Shown one piece after another: positions 9,218-20,000 of a stretch of DNA of 64,000 nt (the first letter of the stretch is position 1; every line of letters begins with the position of its first letter). The stretch lies in the NCBI RefSeq assembly GCF_022370755.2, contig NZ_CP092364.2, positions 5,580,001 to 5,644,000 on the forward strand. Reading direction: 5' to 3'. The position numbers and the translations under genes were made by a program. Below the pieces are notes generated by a model. The model was not told the origin of the DNA. It worked only from the letters and a program-made list of their open reading frames with translations, and made no database searches. The DNA comes from Mycolicibacterium goodii. Its GTDB lineage: Bacteria; Actinomycetota; Actinomycetes; Mycobacteriales; Mycobacteriaceae.

Positions 9218-9843
9218 CGGATGGGCTCCAGTCGCGAGATCATCAGCTGACCGTCGACGTCGGCGACGTCCAGGCGCAGGTTCCAGCGCACGGTCCTCGG
9301 CTTGTCGGTGCCCGCGCTCTCGGTGACCGAGGTCGCCACCACCAGGACCGTGTCGATGCGACCCACCATCGGGGTCAGCTCGGCCCGCTCAGGTTGCTCG
9401 ACACGCCCGTCGGGTCCCGGTTGCGGGTGGTACAGCGACTCGATCGCCACCGAGTCGATCTGGCCGGTCGTGCGGGACCGCAGACGCTGAACCAGTTCGC
9501 GGTATGGCTGCACCGCGGACTCGAAGTCGTTGTTGAGCTGCCCGACGGTGCCTTCGTGCAGCTTCTGCATATCGGCATCGACGGTTTCCGCCGTCATGTT
9601 GATCAGCACGTTCGCCCACTCGGCCGCGGTCTGCAGCACGCGGGTCTGGTAGTCGCGTTCGGACACCTCGTCGCGGTGCGCGGCGAAGATCACCGAGCCG
9701 AGTACCACCGCGACGACCGCGACGACACCGAGCACGGCCGACGCGACGCCGTAGCTGCTGAAGATCCCGCCGGAGCCGACCGGGTTGTCGTCGCGTTCTC
9801 CTGGGTCCTTCTCGGGGCCGTCCTTGCCGGGCGCGTCAGGCAT
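9214..9843 (-). CDS. Membrane-anchored protein, Rv0199 type (Mce-associated-like)
   Basis: Protein of 209 aa: a charged N-terminus (MPDAPGKDGPEKDPGER), one transmembrane helix (about 35-55) and an extracytoplasmic domain rich in the pattern seen in Mce-associated proteins (RDYQTRVLQTAAEWANVLIN). ATG 9843 is used because the frame upstream runs into the divergent zmp1 gene; there is no clear Shine-Dalgarno. It overlaps the next gene by 4 nt, so the two membrane proteins are co-translated. Rv0199 is the counterpart by position. Function unknown. Confidence 0.8.
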   Translation of the reverse strand: MPDAPGKDGPEKDPGERDDNPVGSGGIFSSYGVASAVLGVVAVVAVVLGSVIFAAHRDEVSERDYQTRVLQTAAEWANVLINMTAETVDADMQKLHEGTVGQLNNDFESAVQPYRELVQRLRSRTTGQIDSVAIESLYHPQPGPDGRVEQPERAELTPMVGRIDTVLVVATSVTESAGTDKPRTVRWNLRLDVADVDGQLMISRLEPIR

Positions 9844-9906
9844 GGCCGTGAGGGTAGCGCCCGTTCGGCACCGGGCGCCGCGGCGGGCTTCTGGAAGAAT
9901 GTCGGG

Positions 9907-11913
9907 GTGACGGTTGAAGCAACTCGCGGCGCAGCGGAGGCGATCGGAAAGTCGGGTATCGACCTGACCCACGTCGACCCGCAGACCCGCCCCCAAGACG
10001 ACCTGTTCGGCCACGTCAACGGGCGCTGGCTGACCGAATACGAGATTCCCGCGGACCGGGCGACCGACGGCGCGTTCCGCCTGCTCTACGACCGCGCCGA
10101 GGAGCAGATCCGCGATCTGATCACCGAAGCCGCGGCATCCGGCGCCGCCGAGGGCACCGACGAGCAGCGCATCGGCGATCTGTACGCGAGCTTCATGGAC
10201 TCCGAGACCATCGCCGAGCGTGGCCTGCAGCCCCTGCTCGACGAGCTGGCGTTGATCGACGCGGCACCCGACGCCGACGCACTCGCGGCCGTGCTGGGCG
10301 GTCTGCAGCGCACCGGCGTCGGCGGCGGCGCCGGCGTGTACGTCGACACCGATTCGAAGGACTCGACGCGCTACCTGCTGCACATGGGCCAGTCCGGCAT
10401 CGGGCTGCCCGACGAGTCGTACTTCCGCGACGAGCAGCACGCCGAGATCCTGGCCGGCTATCCGGTGCACATCGCCAAGATGTTCGGCCTGGTCTACGGC
10501 GACGACTTTGCGGGAGCCGACACCGCGGCGCGCATCGTCGCCCTTGAGTCCAAGATCGCTGCCGCGCACTGGGATGTGGTCAAGCGCCGCGACGCCGACC
10601 TCACCTACAACCTGCGCCGGTTCGCCGATCTGCCCGCCGAGGCACCCGGATTCGATTGGGCCGGCTGGATCCGGGGACTCGGCACGACGCCGGACACCGT
10701 GGCCGAGGTCGTGGTCCGCCAGCCCGACTACCTGACGGCGTTCGCCGCGCTGTGGGCGTCGGAGGATCTCGAGGATTGGAAGGCGTGGGCCCGCTGGCGC
10801 GTCATCCATGCCCGGGCGGGGCTGCTCACCGACGAGCTGGTCGCCGAGGACTTCGCGTTCTACGGCCGCACGCTGTCGGGTACCGAGCAGATCCGGGACC
10901 GGTGGAAGCGGGCGGTTTCGGTGGTCGAGAACCTCATGGGCGATGCGCTCGGCAAGCTCTACGTGCAGCGGCACTTCCCGCCGGAGGCCAAGGCGCGTAT
11001 GGACGAGCTCGTGGCCAACCTGCGGGAGGCCTACCGGGTCAGCATCAACGAGCTGGACTGGATGACGCCAGAGACCAGGGCCAAGGCGCTGGCCAAACTG
11101 GACAAGTTCACGCCGAAGATCGGCTATCCGGCCCGCTGGCGGGACTACTCCGCGGTGGTGATCAAGCGCGACGACCTGTACGGCAACTACCGCCGGGGCT
11201 ACATCGTGAACTCCGACCGCGAGCTGAACAAGCTGGGCGGTCCGGTCGACCGCGACGAATGGTTCATGACGCCGCAGACCGTCAATGCCTACTACAACCC
11301 GGGCATGAACGAAATCGTGTTTCCCGCGGCGATTCTGCAGCCGCCGTTCTTCGACGCCGAGGCCGACGACGCGGCCAACTACGGCGGGATCGGTGCGGTG
11401 ATCGGCCACGAGATCGGGCACGGTTTCGACGATCAGGGCGCCAAGTACGACGGTGACGGCAACCTCGTCGACTGGTGGACCGACGCCGACCGCGCCGAAT
11501 TCGGTGCACGCACAAAGGCTTTGATCGAGCAGTACGAGCAGTTCACGCCGCGCGGGCTCGATCCGTCGCACCATGTCAACGGCGCGTTCACGGTCGGCGA
11601 GAACATCGGCGACCTCGGCGGGCTGTCCATCGCGCTGCTCGCCTACAAGCTTTCGCTCAAGGGCGGAAAGGCCCCGGTGATCGACGGCCTGACCGGCGTG
11701 CAGCGGGTGTTCTTCGGCTGGGCGCAGGTGTGGCGCACCAAATCCCGTGAGGCCGAGGCCATCCGCCGGCTCGCGGTAGATCCGCACTCGCCGCCGGAGT
11801 TCCGGTGCAACGGCGTGGTGCGCAACCTCGACGATTTCTATGAGGCGTTCGACGTCGGCGCCGACGACGGGTTGTATCTGGAGCCCGAGCGCCGGGTCCG
11901 CATCTGGAACTGA
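9907..11913 (+). CDS. zmp1: Zinc metalloprotease Zmp1 (M13 neprilysin family)
   Basis: M13-family metallopeptidase of 668 aa. The zinc site is HEIGH (residues 501-505) with the downstream ligand Glu565 in GENIGDLGG. The substrate-binding NAYYNPGMNEIVFPA (about 458-472) and the conserved C-terminal RVRIWN end match M. tuberculosis Zmp1 (Rv0198c) almost residue for residue. In that species Zmp1 affects phagosome maturation and inflammasome activation. No signal peptide is visible, as in the known protein. GTG 9907 is preceded by GGAAG at 11 nt and an AT-richer AAGAATGT that could be a -10. A perfect hairpin terminator follows. Confidence 0.96.
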   Translation: MTVEATRGAAEAIGKSGIDLTHVDPQTRPQDDLFGHVNGRWLTEYEIPADRATDGAFRLLYDRAEEQIRDLITEAAASGAAEGTDEQRIGDLYASFMDSETIAERGLQPLLDELALIDAAPDADALAAVLGGLQRTGVGGGAGVYVDTDSKDSTRYLLHMGQSGIGLPDESYFRDEQHAEILAGYPVHIAKMFGLVYGDDFAGADTAARIVALESKIAAAHWDVVKRRDADLTYNLRRFADLPAEAPGFDWAGWIRGLGTTPDTVAEVVVRQPDYLTAFAALWASEDLEDWKAWARWRVIHARAGLLTDELVAEDFAFYGRTLSGTEQIRDRWKRAVSVVENLMGDALGKLYVQRHFPPEAKARMDELVANLREAYRVSINELDWMTPETRAKALAKLDKFTPKIGYPARWRDYSAVVIKRDDLYGNYRRGYIVNSDRELNKLGGPVDRDEWFMTPQTVNAYYNPGMNEIVFPAAILQPPFFDAEADDAANYGGIGAVIGHEIGHGFDDQGAKYDGDGNLVDWWTDADRAEFGARTKALIEQYEQFTPRGLDPSHHVNGAFTVGENIGDLGGLSIALLAYKLSLKGGKAPVIDGLTGVQRVFFGWAQVWRTKSREAEAIRRLAVDPHSPPEFRCNGVVRNLDDFYEAFDVGADDGLYLEPERRVRIWN

Positions 11914-11928
11914 CGCTCCACCGGAAAC

Positions 11929-11963
11929 GAAGAACCCCCGCAGCGTCGCTGCGGGGGTTCTTC
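11929..11963. terminator. Perfect hairpin terminator between zmp1 and the Ldt gene
   Basis: Two 16-nt arms starting GAAGAACCCCCGCAGC and a GTC loop form a perfect stem. It lies 15 nt after the zmp1 stop and 12 nt after the end of the convergent transpeptidase gene. The TTCTTC right arm supplies some U on the + strand and the left arm does so on the other, so it can serve both genes. Confidence 0.9.
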
Positions 11964-11975
11964 GTTGGGAGTCGG

Positions 11976-13013
11976 TCAGAACATCTGCCAGTCCGACGCC
12001 CCGTCGGGCTGGTCGTACAAGCCGCCCTTGGAGTTCTTGATGACCACGGGATCGCCGCTGCCGAATTGTTCGTAGAACCAGCGTGCGTTCTCGGGGCTCA
12101 GGTTGATGCAGCCGTGACTGACGTTGCGCTTGCCCTGGTCACCGACCGACCACGGGGCGCTGTGGACGAAGATGCCGCTGTTGTCGATGCGGACGGCGTC
12201 CTTCACCTTGAGCTTGTAGCCCTCGGCCGAGTCGACGGGCACGCCGTAGGTCGACGAGTCCATCACGATGTCCTCGAACTTCTCCAGCACGTAGTAGGTG
12301 CCGTTCTTGGTCTCGTGCTTGCCGTCGTTCTTGCCCATCGACACCGGGAATGTCTTCTCGAGCTCCCCGTTGCGGCGGATCTCCATCTGGTGGGTGGTGT
12401 CGTCGACAGTGGCCACCAGGTAGTCACCGACGCGGAAACTGGACTTGGTGCCCGCGGCGTCGATGTTGACGACGGTGTTGGACGGCCAGAAGTCCTGCGG
12501 CCGCCACCGCAGCTGGGTGTCGCTGACCCAGTAGAACCGGCCGGGCACCGGCGGGTTCGACGTGATGCGGACTGCGTCCTGCGCCATCTGCTTGTTGGCG
12601 ATGGGCCGCTGGAAGTTGATGTAGATGGGCTTCGCGACGCCCACCATCGCGCCGTTGACCGGGTTGAACGATGGCGGCAGGAACGGCGGCTGCCCCGTGA
12701 AGGGTTCGGGGTTCTGGCCCTCGGGGACGCCTTCGATCGGCACCGCCGGTGCACCGTAGTTGGTGACCACCTGAGCTTCCGGATCCGTCGCGCTGGCGCC
12801 GGGCGACGCGGGGTCGGCCGGGCCCGCGGCAGCCGGAGCCGGCGGCGGGAATGCGAACGGATCGGACGGCGCCGGTGGCGCGGCCGGGTCGACGGGAACC
12901 GGCGGGGCCGGCACTTCGGGATCTGCCAGAGCGGACGGGCTCATGACCAGTCCACCGACCAATCCCGCGGCCATGAATGCGGTGATCAGTCTGCGTTTTG
13001 CCGATTTCGGCAT
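11976..13013 (-). CDS. L,D-transpeptidase (YkuD domain; Rv0192/LdtMt4 type)
   Basis: Exported peptidoglycan cross-linking enzyme of 345 aa that forms 3-3 cross-links. The signal peptide (about 1-30) ends PSALADP with no lipobox. A Pro/Ala-rich linker (31-85) precedes an Ig-like domain (about 110-205) and the YkuD catalytic domain (about 215-335). The active site is HSAPWS followed by NVSHGCINL, with catalytic Cys302 and His300. Start ATG 13013 has CTGGAGGT at 6 nt. Domain order matches M. tuberculosis Rv0192; in M. smegmatis this is probably the paralogue called LdtE, which I recall but cannot verify. Meropenem-class drugs acylate this cysteine in the family. Confidence 0.93.
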   Translation of the reverse strand: MPKSAKRRLITAFMAAGLVGGLVMSPSALADPEVPAPPVPVDPAAPPAPSDPFAFPPPAPAAAGPADPASPGASATDPEAQVVTNYGAPAVPIEGVPEGQNPEPFTGQPPFLPPSFNPVNGAMVGVAKPIYINFQRPIANKQMAQDAVRITSNPPVPGRFYWVSDTQLRWRPQDFWPSNTVVNIDAAGTKSSFRVGDYLVATVDDTTHQMEIRRNGELEKTFPVSMGKNDGKHETKNGTYYVLEKFEDIVMDSSTYGVPVDSAEGYKLKVKDAVRIDNSGIFVHSAPWSVGDQGKRNVSHGCINLSPENARWFYEQFGSGDPVVIKNSKGGLYDQPDGASDWQMF

Positions 13014-13173
13014 GCGGTACCTCCAGAGCGCAACTGGTTCCAGTGTCGCACAGCGCGCAGATCGGCCGAGGTTGCCCGAACAGCCGTTCGATGCCGAGCG
13101 CCCCCGAGCCGGACCGTTTTCCCGCGCCCAACTGCGGTGTTGATCGGCGCACCCCGTCCGGGCGTTACGCGCG

Positions 13174-14385
13174 TCACTCCGACTCGGATCGGTGGAACAC
13201 GTCGCGCGCGGTCAGGGCGCCGCACATCGCGACGACGATCAGGATCGCGGCGACGCCGATCATGGCGGTGAGCCCGACGGCCTCGTAGATGCCCGCCCCG
13301 GCCAGTGCACCGGCCATGATGCCGACCTGGAACGCCGCGACATACCGACCGGACGCACCGTCGGGGTCCTCGGGTGACGTGCGCATCGCCGAGGTCTGCA
13401 ACATGGGCGGCAGCGCGGTCGAGGATGCGCCCCACAGCACGATCGCCACGGACCCGACCACCATCGCTGCCGCACCGGCCTGCGGCCCGGCGGCCAGCAC
13501 CGCCAGCGTCAGCAACGCCGCGGCCAGGACCGTGAGACAGCCCGTGACCGACGCCTTGGGCCACAGATCGAGCGGCCGGGCCATCGCCGCCATCGCGGCG
13601 AGACCGGCGACGCCGTAGCCGGCGAGCAGCCACGCCAGCTGTGGTCCGTCGATGCCGACCACGTCTCGGATGATCGCGACGACGAACGTGTATGCGACGA
13701 AGTGCCCGGTGACACCGATGAGGGTCAGCAGCGACAACGTGAGCAGGCCGCGGTTGTGCGGGCGCCGGCCCGATACCCGGGTTTCGACGCGTTCGGCGGG
13801 CATGAGCGGAAGTACCGCCCGAGCGGTCAGCGTCACCACCGCCGCGGCGACGGCCACCGCAAGCACGGCCTGCCGCCACCCCCACAGCGCGCTGAGTGCC
13901 GCGGTCAGTGGATTGCCCACCACGAGTGCGAGCCCGGTGCCCACGTACACCGCGGCGGTCGCGCGACCGGCATGGGTGGGCGGGACCAGTCGCATGCCGA
14001 TGGGTGCGATCACCGACCACATCAGACCGTGGGTGAGCGCGCACAGCACACGCCCACCGGCGAGTACCGCGAAATTCGGTGCCATCGCCGAAACGACCTG
14101 GGAGACAGTCAGACACACCATCGTCGCGAGCAGCGTGTGCCGGCGCGGCCAACGCGCGGTCAGCCGGACCAACGCGACCGTGGTGAGTGCCGCGACCAAT
14201 GCGTAGCCGGCCATCAGGGTCCCGACGAGGCCCTCGCTGACGCCGAGGTCCACGGCGATCGCCGGAAGCGCGCCGACCGGGAGGATCTCGGCGGTGACGT
14301 AGACGAACGCCGCCGCCGCGAGCACCGTCAGTTGCACGGTGACGCGCAGCGTCCACGGGTTCACCGTCGGCGACGTCACGGTCAT
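13174..14385 (-). CDS. MFS transporter, drug-efflux type (Rv0191-like)
   Basis: Major facilitator of 403 aa with 12 predicted helices. The motif-A-like loop after TM2 is [15 protein letters not shown], and [19 protein letters not shown] is the antiporter-type motif C of DHA1 exporters. The counterpart Rv0191 lies beside the same neighbours in M. tuberculosis and has been linked to chloramphenicol efflux. It is transcribed divergently from the thiamine-binding gene across 62 bp. The substrate is not predictable from sequence. Confidence 0.87.
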   Translation of the reverse strand: MTVTSPTVNPWTLRVTVQLTVLAAAAFVYVTAEILPVGALPAIAVDLGVSEGLVGTLMAGYALVAALTTVALVRLTARWPRRHTLLATMVCLTVSQVVSAMAPNFAVLAGGRVLCALTHGLMWSVIAPIGMRLVPPTHAGRATAAVYVGTGLALVVGNPLTAALSALWGWRQAVLAVAVAAAVVTLTARAVLPLMPAERVETRVSGRRPHNRGLLTLSLLTLIGVTGHFVAYTFVVAIIRDVVGIDGPQLAWLLAGYGVAGLAAMAAMARPLDLWPKASVTGCLTVLAAALLTLAVLAAGPQAGAAAMVVGSVAIVLWGASSTALPPMLQTSAMRTSPEDPDGASGRYVAAFQVGIMAGALAGAGIYEAVGLTAMIGVAAILIVVAMCGALTARDVFHRSESE

Positions 14386-14447
14386 GGTGGGGCCACGCTA
14401 ACGGCTTGAGGTGTCCGCGAGCGGTGACGGCGCGCAGAATCGGTGGC

Positions 14448-14744
14448 GTGATTGTTGCCTTCAGTGTCAGTCCGACCGGCGGTGATGAGTCGGGCAGTGT
14501 CAGCGCGGCGGTCGCCGCGGCCGTGCGGGTGGTCCGCGAGTCCGGGCTGCCCAACGAGACCAACGCGATGTTCACCAACATCGAAGGGGAATGGGACGAG
14601 GTGATGGCCGTGGTCAAGCGCGCCGTCGACGCGGTGGCCGCGGCGTCCCCGCGCGTGAGCCTGGTGCTCAAGGCCGACATCCGGCCCGGTTACACCGGTC
14701 AGCTCACGGCGAAGGTCGAACGGATCGAGCGCGAACTCGGCTAA
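14448..14744 (+). CDS. Thiamine-binding protein, MTH1187/YkoF family
   Basis: Small cytoplasmic protein of 98 aa. The pattern [10 protein letters not shown] ... [27 protein letters not shown] is typical of the MTH1187 (DUF77) thiamine-binding family, which forms a ferredoxin-like dimer. GTG 14448 is chosen because the family begins directly with the first strand (VIVAFSV). The stop overlaps the convergent membrane-protein gene by 4 nt. A role as thiamine buffer or sensor is inferred from family only. Confidence 0.82.
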   Translation: MIVAFSVSPTGGDESGSVSAAVAAAVRVVRESGLPNETNAMFTNIEGEWDEVMAVVKRAVDAVAAASPRVSLVLKADIRPGYTGQLTAKVERIERELG

Positions 14745-14974
14745 GTCAACCGGCCCGGCGGGTCGGGGTTGATCGTCTCCTCCGCGACGGTCCGGCTCGC
14801 CTGCCCTTCGATTGCGCCGGGCCAGCCCGACATGGTCGTGCCGTAGCGCGCCTGCAGCGGTTCGCTGAGGTCGACGAGGTCGCGGTCGGCCCGCCACCGG
14901 CGGAACCCCGTGACCACGATGAAGACCAGGGCCGCCACGATGAAGACGACCAACGCGACCTTCAGCGCGGCCAC
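14741..14974 (-). CDS. Small single-span membrane protein downstream of ricR
   Basis: Protein of 77 aa. Residues 3-24 form one transmembrane helix; the rest is a hydrophilic tail rich in Arg/Asp. The GTG start is 1 nt after the ricR stop, so it is co-transcribed and probably co-translated with ricR. No metal-binding Cys or His cluster is present. Membership in the copper regulon is inferred from the operon only. Confidence 0.68.
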   Translation of the reverse strand: MAALKVALVVFIVAALVFIVVTGFRRWRADRDLVDLSEPLQARYGTTMSGWPGAIEGQASRTVAEETINPDPPGRLT

Positions 14975-14975
14975 C

Positions 14976-15281
14976 TCAGGACCGGACCAGACGCGCGATG
15001 GCGGCCGACGCCTCGGCGAGTTTGGCCTCGGCCTGGTCGCCGCCTTCGGCGACGGCCTGGCTCACGCAGTGGCCCAGGTGTTCATCGAGCAGGCCGAGCG
15101 CGACGGACTGCAGCGCGCTGTTGACGGCGCTGATCTGGGTGAGGACGTCGATGCAGTACTTGTCCTCGTCGATCATCTTCGCGATGCCCCGGACCTGACC
15201 CTCGATACGGCGCAGTCGCTTGGCGTAGTTCTCCTTCTGCGCCGAGTAGCCGTGTCCGCCCGAATGGTCAGTTGCGTCCAT
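14976..15281 (-). CDS. ricR: Copper-sensing repressor RicR (CsoR family)
   Basis: CsoR-family regulator of 101 aa. Copper ligands fit the C-H-C pattern: Cys in [10 protein letters not shown], His and Cys in [10 protein letters not shown]. The segment [19 protein letters not shown] is diagnostic and the protein matches M. tuberculosis RicR (Rv0190) closely. Cu(I) binding releases RicR from DNA and derepresses copper-resistance genes (mymT, lpqS, mmcO in M. tuberculosis). Start ATG 15281 is 6 nt from a -10 (TATGCT), so the mRNA is probably leaderless. A RicR box lies within its own promoter, indicating autoregulation. Confidence 0.94.
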   Translation of the reverse strand: MDATDHSGGHGYSAQKENYAKRLRRIEGQVRGIAKMIDEDKYCIDVLTQISAVNSALQSVALGLLDEHLGHCVSQAVAEGGDQAEAKLAEASAAIARLVRS

Positions 15282-15287
15282 CACACC

Positions 15288-15312
15288 AGCATACCGGTAC
15301 CCTACGGGGGTA
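15288..15312 (-). promoter_or_regulatory. ricR promoter with RicR operator
   Basis: TACCC-TACGG-GGGTA at 15298-15312 matches the CsoR/RicR pseudo-palindrome (TACCC-N5-GGGTA). On the minus strand it lies directly upstream of a TATGCT -10 hexamer (15288-15293), 6 nt before the ricR ATG. A repressor bound here would block RNA polymerase, consistent with known RicR autoregulation. The divergent ilvD promoter is about 35 bp away, so cross-control is possible. Confidence 0.82.
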
Positions 15313-15322
15313 TTCATGGTGG

Positions 15323-15352
15323 TTTGGCCGCCGGAAACCGAGCGAGCATACT
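15323..15352 (+). promoter_or_regulatory. Predicted ilvD promoter (leaderless)
   Basis: TTGGCC (15323-15328) and CATACT (15347-15352) are separated by 18 nt. CATACT ends 7 nt before the ATG, which places the transcription start at the start codon. No Shine-Dalgarno is present, in agreement with a leaderless mRNA. Confidence 0.45.
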
Positions 15353-15359
15353 GACAGCC

Positions 15360-17075
15360 ATGCCCTCAGACGACAAGTCCCGTGAGACTCCTGACATCAA
15401 GCCCCGCAGTCGCGACGTCACCGACGGCCTCGAGAAAGCGGCCGCCCGTGGGATGCTCCGTGCGGTAGGCATGGGCGACGACGACTGGGACAAGCCCCAG
15501 ATCGGCGTCGGGTCGTCGTGGAACGAGATCACGCCGTGCAACATGTCGCTGCAGCGCCTCGCACAGGCGGTCAAGGGCGGCGTTCACGAGGCGGGCGGCT
15601 ACCCGCTCGAGTTCGGCACCATCTCGGTGTCCGACGGCATCTCGATGGGCCACGAAGGCATGCACTTCTCGCTGGTGTCGCGCGAGGTGATCGCCGACAG
15701 TGTGGAGACCGTCGTGCAGGCCGAGCGACTCGACGGCACGGTCCTGCTCGCGGGCTGCGACAAGTCCATCCCCGGCATGCTCATGGCGGCCGCGCGGCTG
15801 AACCTGGCCTCGGTGTTCTTCTACAACGGCTCGATCATGCCGGGTGTCGCGAAGCTCACCGACGGCACCGAGAAGGAAGTCACGATCATCGACGCCTTCG
15901 AGGCGGTCGGCGCGTGTGTGCGCGGCCTGATGTCGCGTGAGGATGTCGACATCATCGAGCGTGCGATCTGCCCCGGCGAGGGCGCCTGCGGCGGTATGTA
16001 CACCGCCAACACCATGGCCAGCGCCGCAGAGGCCCTCGGCCTGTCGCTGCCCGGCAGCGCGTCGCCGGTCGCGATCGACAAACGCCGCGACGAGTACGCG
16101 CGCCGCTCCGGTGAGGCCGTCGTCGAACTGTTGCGTCGCGGCATCACCGCTCGCGACATCCTGACCAAGGAGGCCTTCGAGAACGCCATCGCGGTGGTCA
16201 TGGCGTTCGGTGGTTCCACCAACGCGGTGCTGCACCTGCTGGCGATCGCGCGCGAGGCCGAGGTGGAGCTGACGCTCGACGACTTCACCCGCGTCGGCAA
16301 CAAGGTGCCGCACCTGGCGGACGTGAAGCCGTTCGGCCGCCACGTCATGAAGCACGTCGACGAGATCGGCGGCGTGCCCGTGGTGATGCGCGCACTGCTG
16401 GATGCCGGTCTGCTGCACGGGGACTGCCTGACCGTGACGGGCAAGACCATGGCCGAGAACCTGGCCCATATCGCGCCCCCTGATCCCGACGGCAAGGTGC
16501 TGCGGGCGATGGACAACCCGATCCACCCGACCGGCGGCATCACGATCCTGCACGGCTCACTCGCCCCCGAAGGCGCCGTGGTCAAGTCTGCCGGCTTCGA
16601 TTCGGACGTCTTCGAGGGCACTGCAAGGGTTTTCGACCGCGAACGCGCCGCGATGGATGCGCTCGAGGACGGCACCATCCAGGCCGGCGACGTCGTGGTG
16701 ATCCGGTACGAGGGTCCCAAGGGTGGCCCCGGTATGCGCGAGATGCTCGCGATCACCGGTGCGATCAAGGGCGCCGGCCTCGGCAAGGACGTGCTGCTGA
16801 TGACCGACGGCCGGTTCTCCGGCGGTACGACGGGTCTGTGCGTGGGGCACATCGCACCCGAGGCCGTCGACGGCGGGCCGATCGCATTCGTCCGCGACGG
16901 TGACCGCATCCGCCTCGACGTCGCCAAGGGCACGCTCGACGTGCTCGTGGACTCCGAGGAGTTCGAAGCCCGCAAGGCCGGCTTCGAACCATTGCCCCCG
17001 CGGTACAAGACCGGCGTGCTGGCCAAGTACACCAAGCTGGTCCAGTCCGCCGCCGTCGGCGCCGTCTGCACCTAG
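15360..17075 (+). CDS. ilvD: Dihydroxy-acid dehydratase IlvD
   Basis: Enzyme of 571 aa for the third step of valine/leucine/isoleucine synthesis: dehydration of dihydroxy-isovalerate and dihydroxy-methylvalerate to the 2-oxoacids. Cluster-ligand cysteines are C60 (EITPCNMS), C133 ([11 protein letters not shown]) and C210 ([16 protein letters not shown]). The C-terminal [20 protein letters not shown] is the substrate-site signature. Length and sequence fit M. tuberculosis Rv0189c. It is divergent from ricR; since Fe-S dehydratases are copper-sensitive, proximity to the RicR box may matter, but this is speculation. Confidence 0.97.
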   Translation: MPSDDKSRETPDIKPRSRDVTDGLEKAAARGMLRAVGMGDDDWDKPQIGVGSSWNEITPCNMSLQRLAQAVKGGVHEAGGYPLEFGTISVSDGISMGHEGMHFSLVSREVIADSVETVVQAERLDGTVLLAGCDKSIPGMLMAAARLNLASVFFYNGSIMPGVAKLTDGTEKEVTIIDAFEAVGACVRGLMSREDVDIIERAICPGEGACGGMYTANTMASAAEALGLSLPGSASPVAIDKRRDEYARRSGEAVVELLRRGITARDILTKEAFENAIAVVMAFGGSTNAVLHLLAIAREAEVELTLDDFTRVGNKVPHLADVKPFGRHVMKHVDEIGGVPVVMRALLDAGLLHGDCLTVTGKTMAENLAHIAPPDPDGKVLRAMDNPIHPTGGITILHGSLAPEGAVVKSAGFDSDVFEGTARVFDRERAAMDALEDGTIQAGDVVVIRYEGPKGGPGMREMLAITGAIKGAGLGKDVLLMTDGRFSGGTTGLCVGHIAPEAVDGGPIAFVRDGDRIRLDVAKGTLDVLVDSEEFEARKAGFEPLPPRYKTGVLAKYTKLVQSAAVGAVCT

Positions 17076-17093
17076 CCGCTCGCACCGCTGGCG

Positions 17094-20000
17094 TCACGCC
17101 ATCCGCGCCGCCAGCGCCATGTGGCCCTCGTAGCCGTACGCCGTCGCGAGATCGCGATAGCGTGCGGCGCACTCGCGGTATGCGGCCTCGTCGCCCCAAG
17201 CGCGTGCCAGCAGCGCACGTAGCCGCATCAGCGGCACCTCGTACAGCACGAAGCCCGGGTCGACCGGCAATGCCGCCAGCCGGTCGACCACCTGCTGCGC
17301 GTGCTCGAGATCCCCGTGTCCGCCATGCTCGATCAACGCCTGCACCAGCACCGTCACGCCGGCGCTCACGTTGATCGCCTCGCCGCTGCCGATGCTGGCG
17401 TCCACGACGGCGTGCCCGAGTTCGATGGCGGAGTCCAGATCACCGTGCACCGCCTTGTCACGGGCCAGCTCGGTGTCGACAGCGGCTACGGCGGCCATCG
17501 TGAACTGTTCTCGCACCGACGCCTCGCGGCCCAGCCGCAGAAGTTCCAATGCCTCGTCACGGCATCGTCGGTCCTGCCAGAGCAGCAGCAGTCCCCTTGA
17601 GATCTGGGCGCCGGCCAAGGCGAGGTCATCGGCGGATCGCCGGGCCACCTCGAGCACGTCACCGCTCTCCTGCAGCAGATCCGGGCTGGGCAACAAAAGA
17701 CCGGTCGGCAGGCCGATGCACCTGTAGGTGAGCATCAGCGCCCGCGTCGTGATGCCGAAGTCTCCCACCAGTCGCGTCGCGCGGTCGATGTCGGTCCGCC
17801 AGCGCGGGTCACCGAGACAGGCACGGGCCAAGCCGCCCACGGTCCATGCGGTCACCAACGGTGACCCGATGATCAGGTTGCCCATGCCGGCGTCGCCGTC
17901 GGCCAGTTCGATGATGCGGTCGGCCAGCCGCGCGGCTTCTCTGGCCTCACCGGTCTGGAACTTCGCGCCGAGTGCCGCGTAGAGCAGTGCGACGGTGAGG
18001 TGCCGATCCCCGATGGATTCCAGCAGACTCGTGAGTTCTGATGACAGACGCGATGATTCGCGGTAGTGCGCATGGACCAGGAGGGCCGACACCTGACCTG
18101 CCATCCCGGTTGCGAGCGACACCTTGTCGTCGGCGGCGGCGGCCAGTTTGCACAGCTCGTCGAAACCGGTCTCCTCAAGATGGCCGCCGGCCCGCCACGT
18201 GCTCAGGCACAGCAAGGTACGTGGCGCAATCGCCATCGCCGCGCGGTCCTCGAAGTAGTGCGGTAGTCGGTCGGCGACGTGGCGGGCCCGCTGCCAGCTG
18301 AGTCGCGCGGCATTGATGTCCCGGTTGGTCAACCATCTCCCGGCCCGCATGTGCCAGGTGAATGCCGCGCCCAGATCACCGGCCGCCTCGTAGTGCTCGG
18401 CGATCAACGCCGCATTCTCGTCACCTGTGTGCGTGTGCCTTTCGATGTCTGCGGCAAGACGCCGGTGCAATTCGGCGCGGTCGGCGATGAGTTGAGATTC
18501 CAGGGCCACCATGCGGATCAGCGGATGCCGGAACGTGTACTCGGCTCGTGGCGCGAACGTCACCTGGTCGATGAGCTCGGCGTCGATGAGGGCCTGCAAC
18601 GCCGCGTCGTCGGCCCCCAGCGCAGCGAGCAGATCCGGCCCGAACCGCAGGCCGATCACGGCAGCGGCACTCAACGTGTGCTTGGCCGATGCGTCGAGCC
18701 GGTCGATGCGGGCGGCGATCGTGGCCTGCAACGTCGCAGGCACACCCACCTCGACGTCGGCGCCGTGGAACCGGTAGGCACCGCGCTCACCGCGTAACAC
18801 GCCGCGCTCGGCCAGGTCTCGCACGATCTCCTGCGCGAAGAACGGGTTGCCTGCGGCCCGTTCGGCGATGCGGCAGGTGAGTTCGTGCGCGGCGGCGGCC
18901 GACCCGAGCAGTTCGGTGAGCAACGTCGAGGTCTGTCCCTCGGTCAAGGGCCGCAACGCAATGGTCTGGGCGCCGCTCACTCGTGCCAGCACGCCGGTGT
19001 ACTCGGGTCGATAGGTGATCAGCATGACGGAGTGGGTGTGGGTGACGACGGCCAGGAACTCGGCGAGCATGGATTCGCTGACCTCGTCGATCCAGTGCGC
19101 GTCTTCGAGTACATACAGCCCGGGTTCCTGCCGCGCGAGCGATGCGGCATTGACCAGCGCGGCCAGACGCCGCCGACGGGCGTCGGCGTCGACGTCGGGG
19201 GTGGGGACGTCCGGGTCGGCGATGCCCAGCACATCGTCGCAGCAGCAGGTCTTCCGGATCGGCGTCCGGCACCAGGGCACGGGCGCGAGCGCGGGCGGCT
19301 GCGGGTTCGAGCCCGGCCACGCCGAACCCCTCACGCAGCAGCGGCACGACAACGTGAAAAGGGATGTCGCTGGCATGCGATTCGCAGTAGGTGTAGAACA
19401 CCGGGACCCCGCGGCGCCGCGCGAGCTCGATCGATTCCCGCACCATACGGCTCTTGCCGATGCCCGGCGGACCCACGACGTTGACGATGCATCCGCGGCC
19501 CTCGATGGCCTCGTCGAGAAGTCCGGCGATCGTATTCAGTTCCCACGTGCGGCCCACCAGCGACGGATCGCTGCGATTGCCGCGATGCGCGGACGCCGTC
19601 GTGGCGAGCAGCCTGCGCGCTGTGACCGGGCTGTCGAAACCTTTGATGTGCACGGTCTCTGGCTCACCGAGGAGAACGGCGTCCTCGACCAGTCTCGCCG
19701 TGGTGTCGCTGCACATGATCCCGCCGTGCGGTGCCACCGACTCCATGCGCTGAGCCATGCCGACCTGTTCACCGATCGCGGTGTACCCGAAGCCGCGGGT
19801 GGCCATCTCACCCGCGATCACCTGGCCGGAGTTGAGGCCGATGCGCATCTGCAGCCCGACACCGGCGGGAAGATCCAGGTCGTCGGCGAGCCGTCGACTG
19901 GCGTTCTGGAGGTCCAGCGCGGCGAGGCAGGCCCGCAGGGCATGGTCCTCCAACGCGACCGGAGCTCCGAACAGTGCCATGATGCCGTCGCCGGTGAATT

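Noticed and set aside
9844..11787. Long antisense extension of the Rv0199-like gene across zmp1
   Set aside because: The real gene starts at ATG 9843; the extension mirrors zmp1 codons and shows no family similarity.
12066..13271. Plus-strand frame opposite the L,D-transpeptidase gene
   Set aside because: Val/Asp/Arg-rich shadow with no start signal; the transpeptidase has clear motifs on the other strand.
15821..17071. Antisense open frame within ilvD
   Set aside because: Ser/Thr/Arg-rich shadow of conserved ilvD codons.
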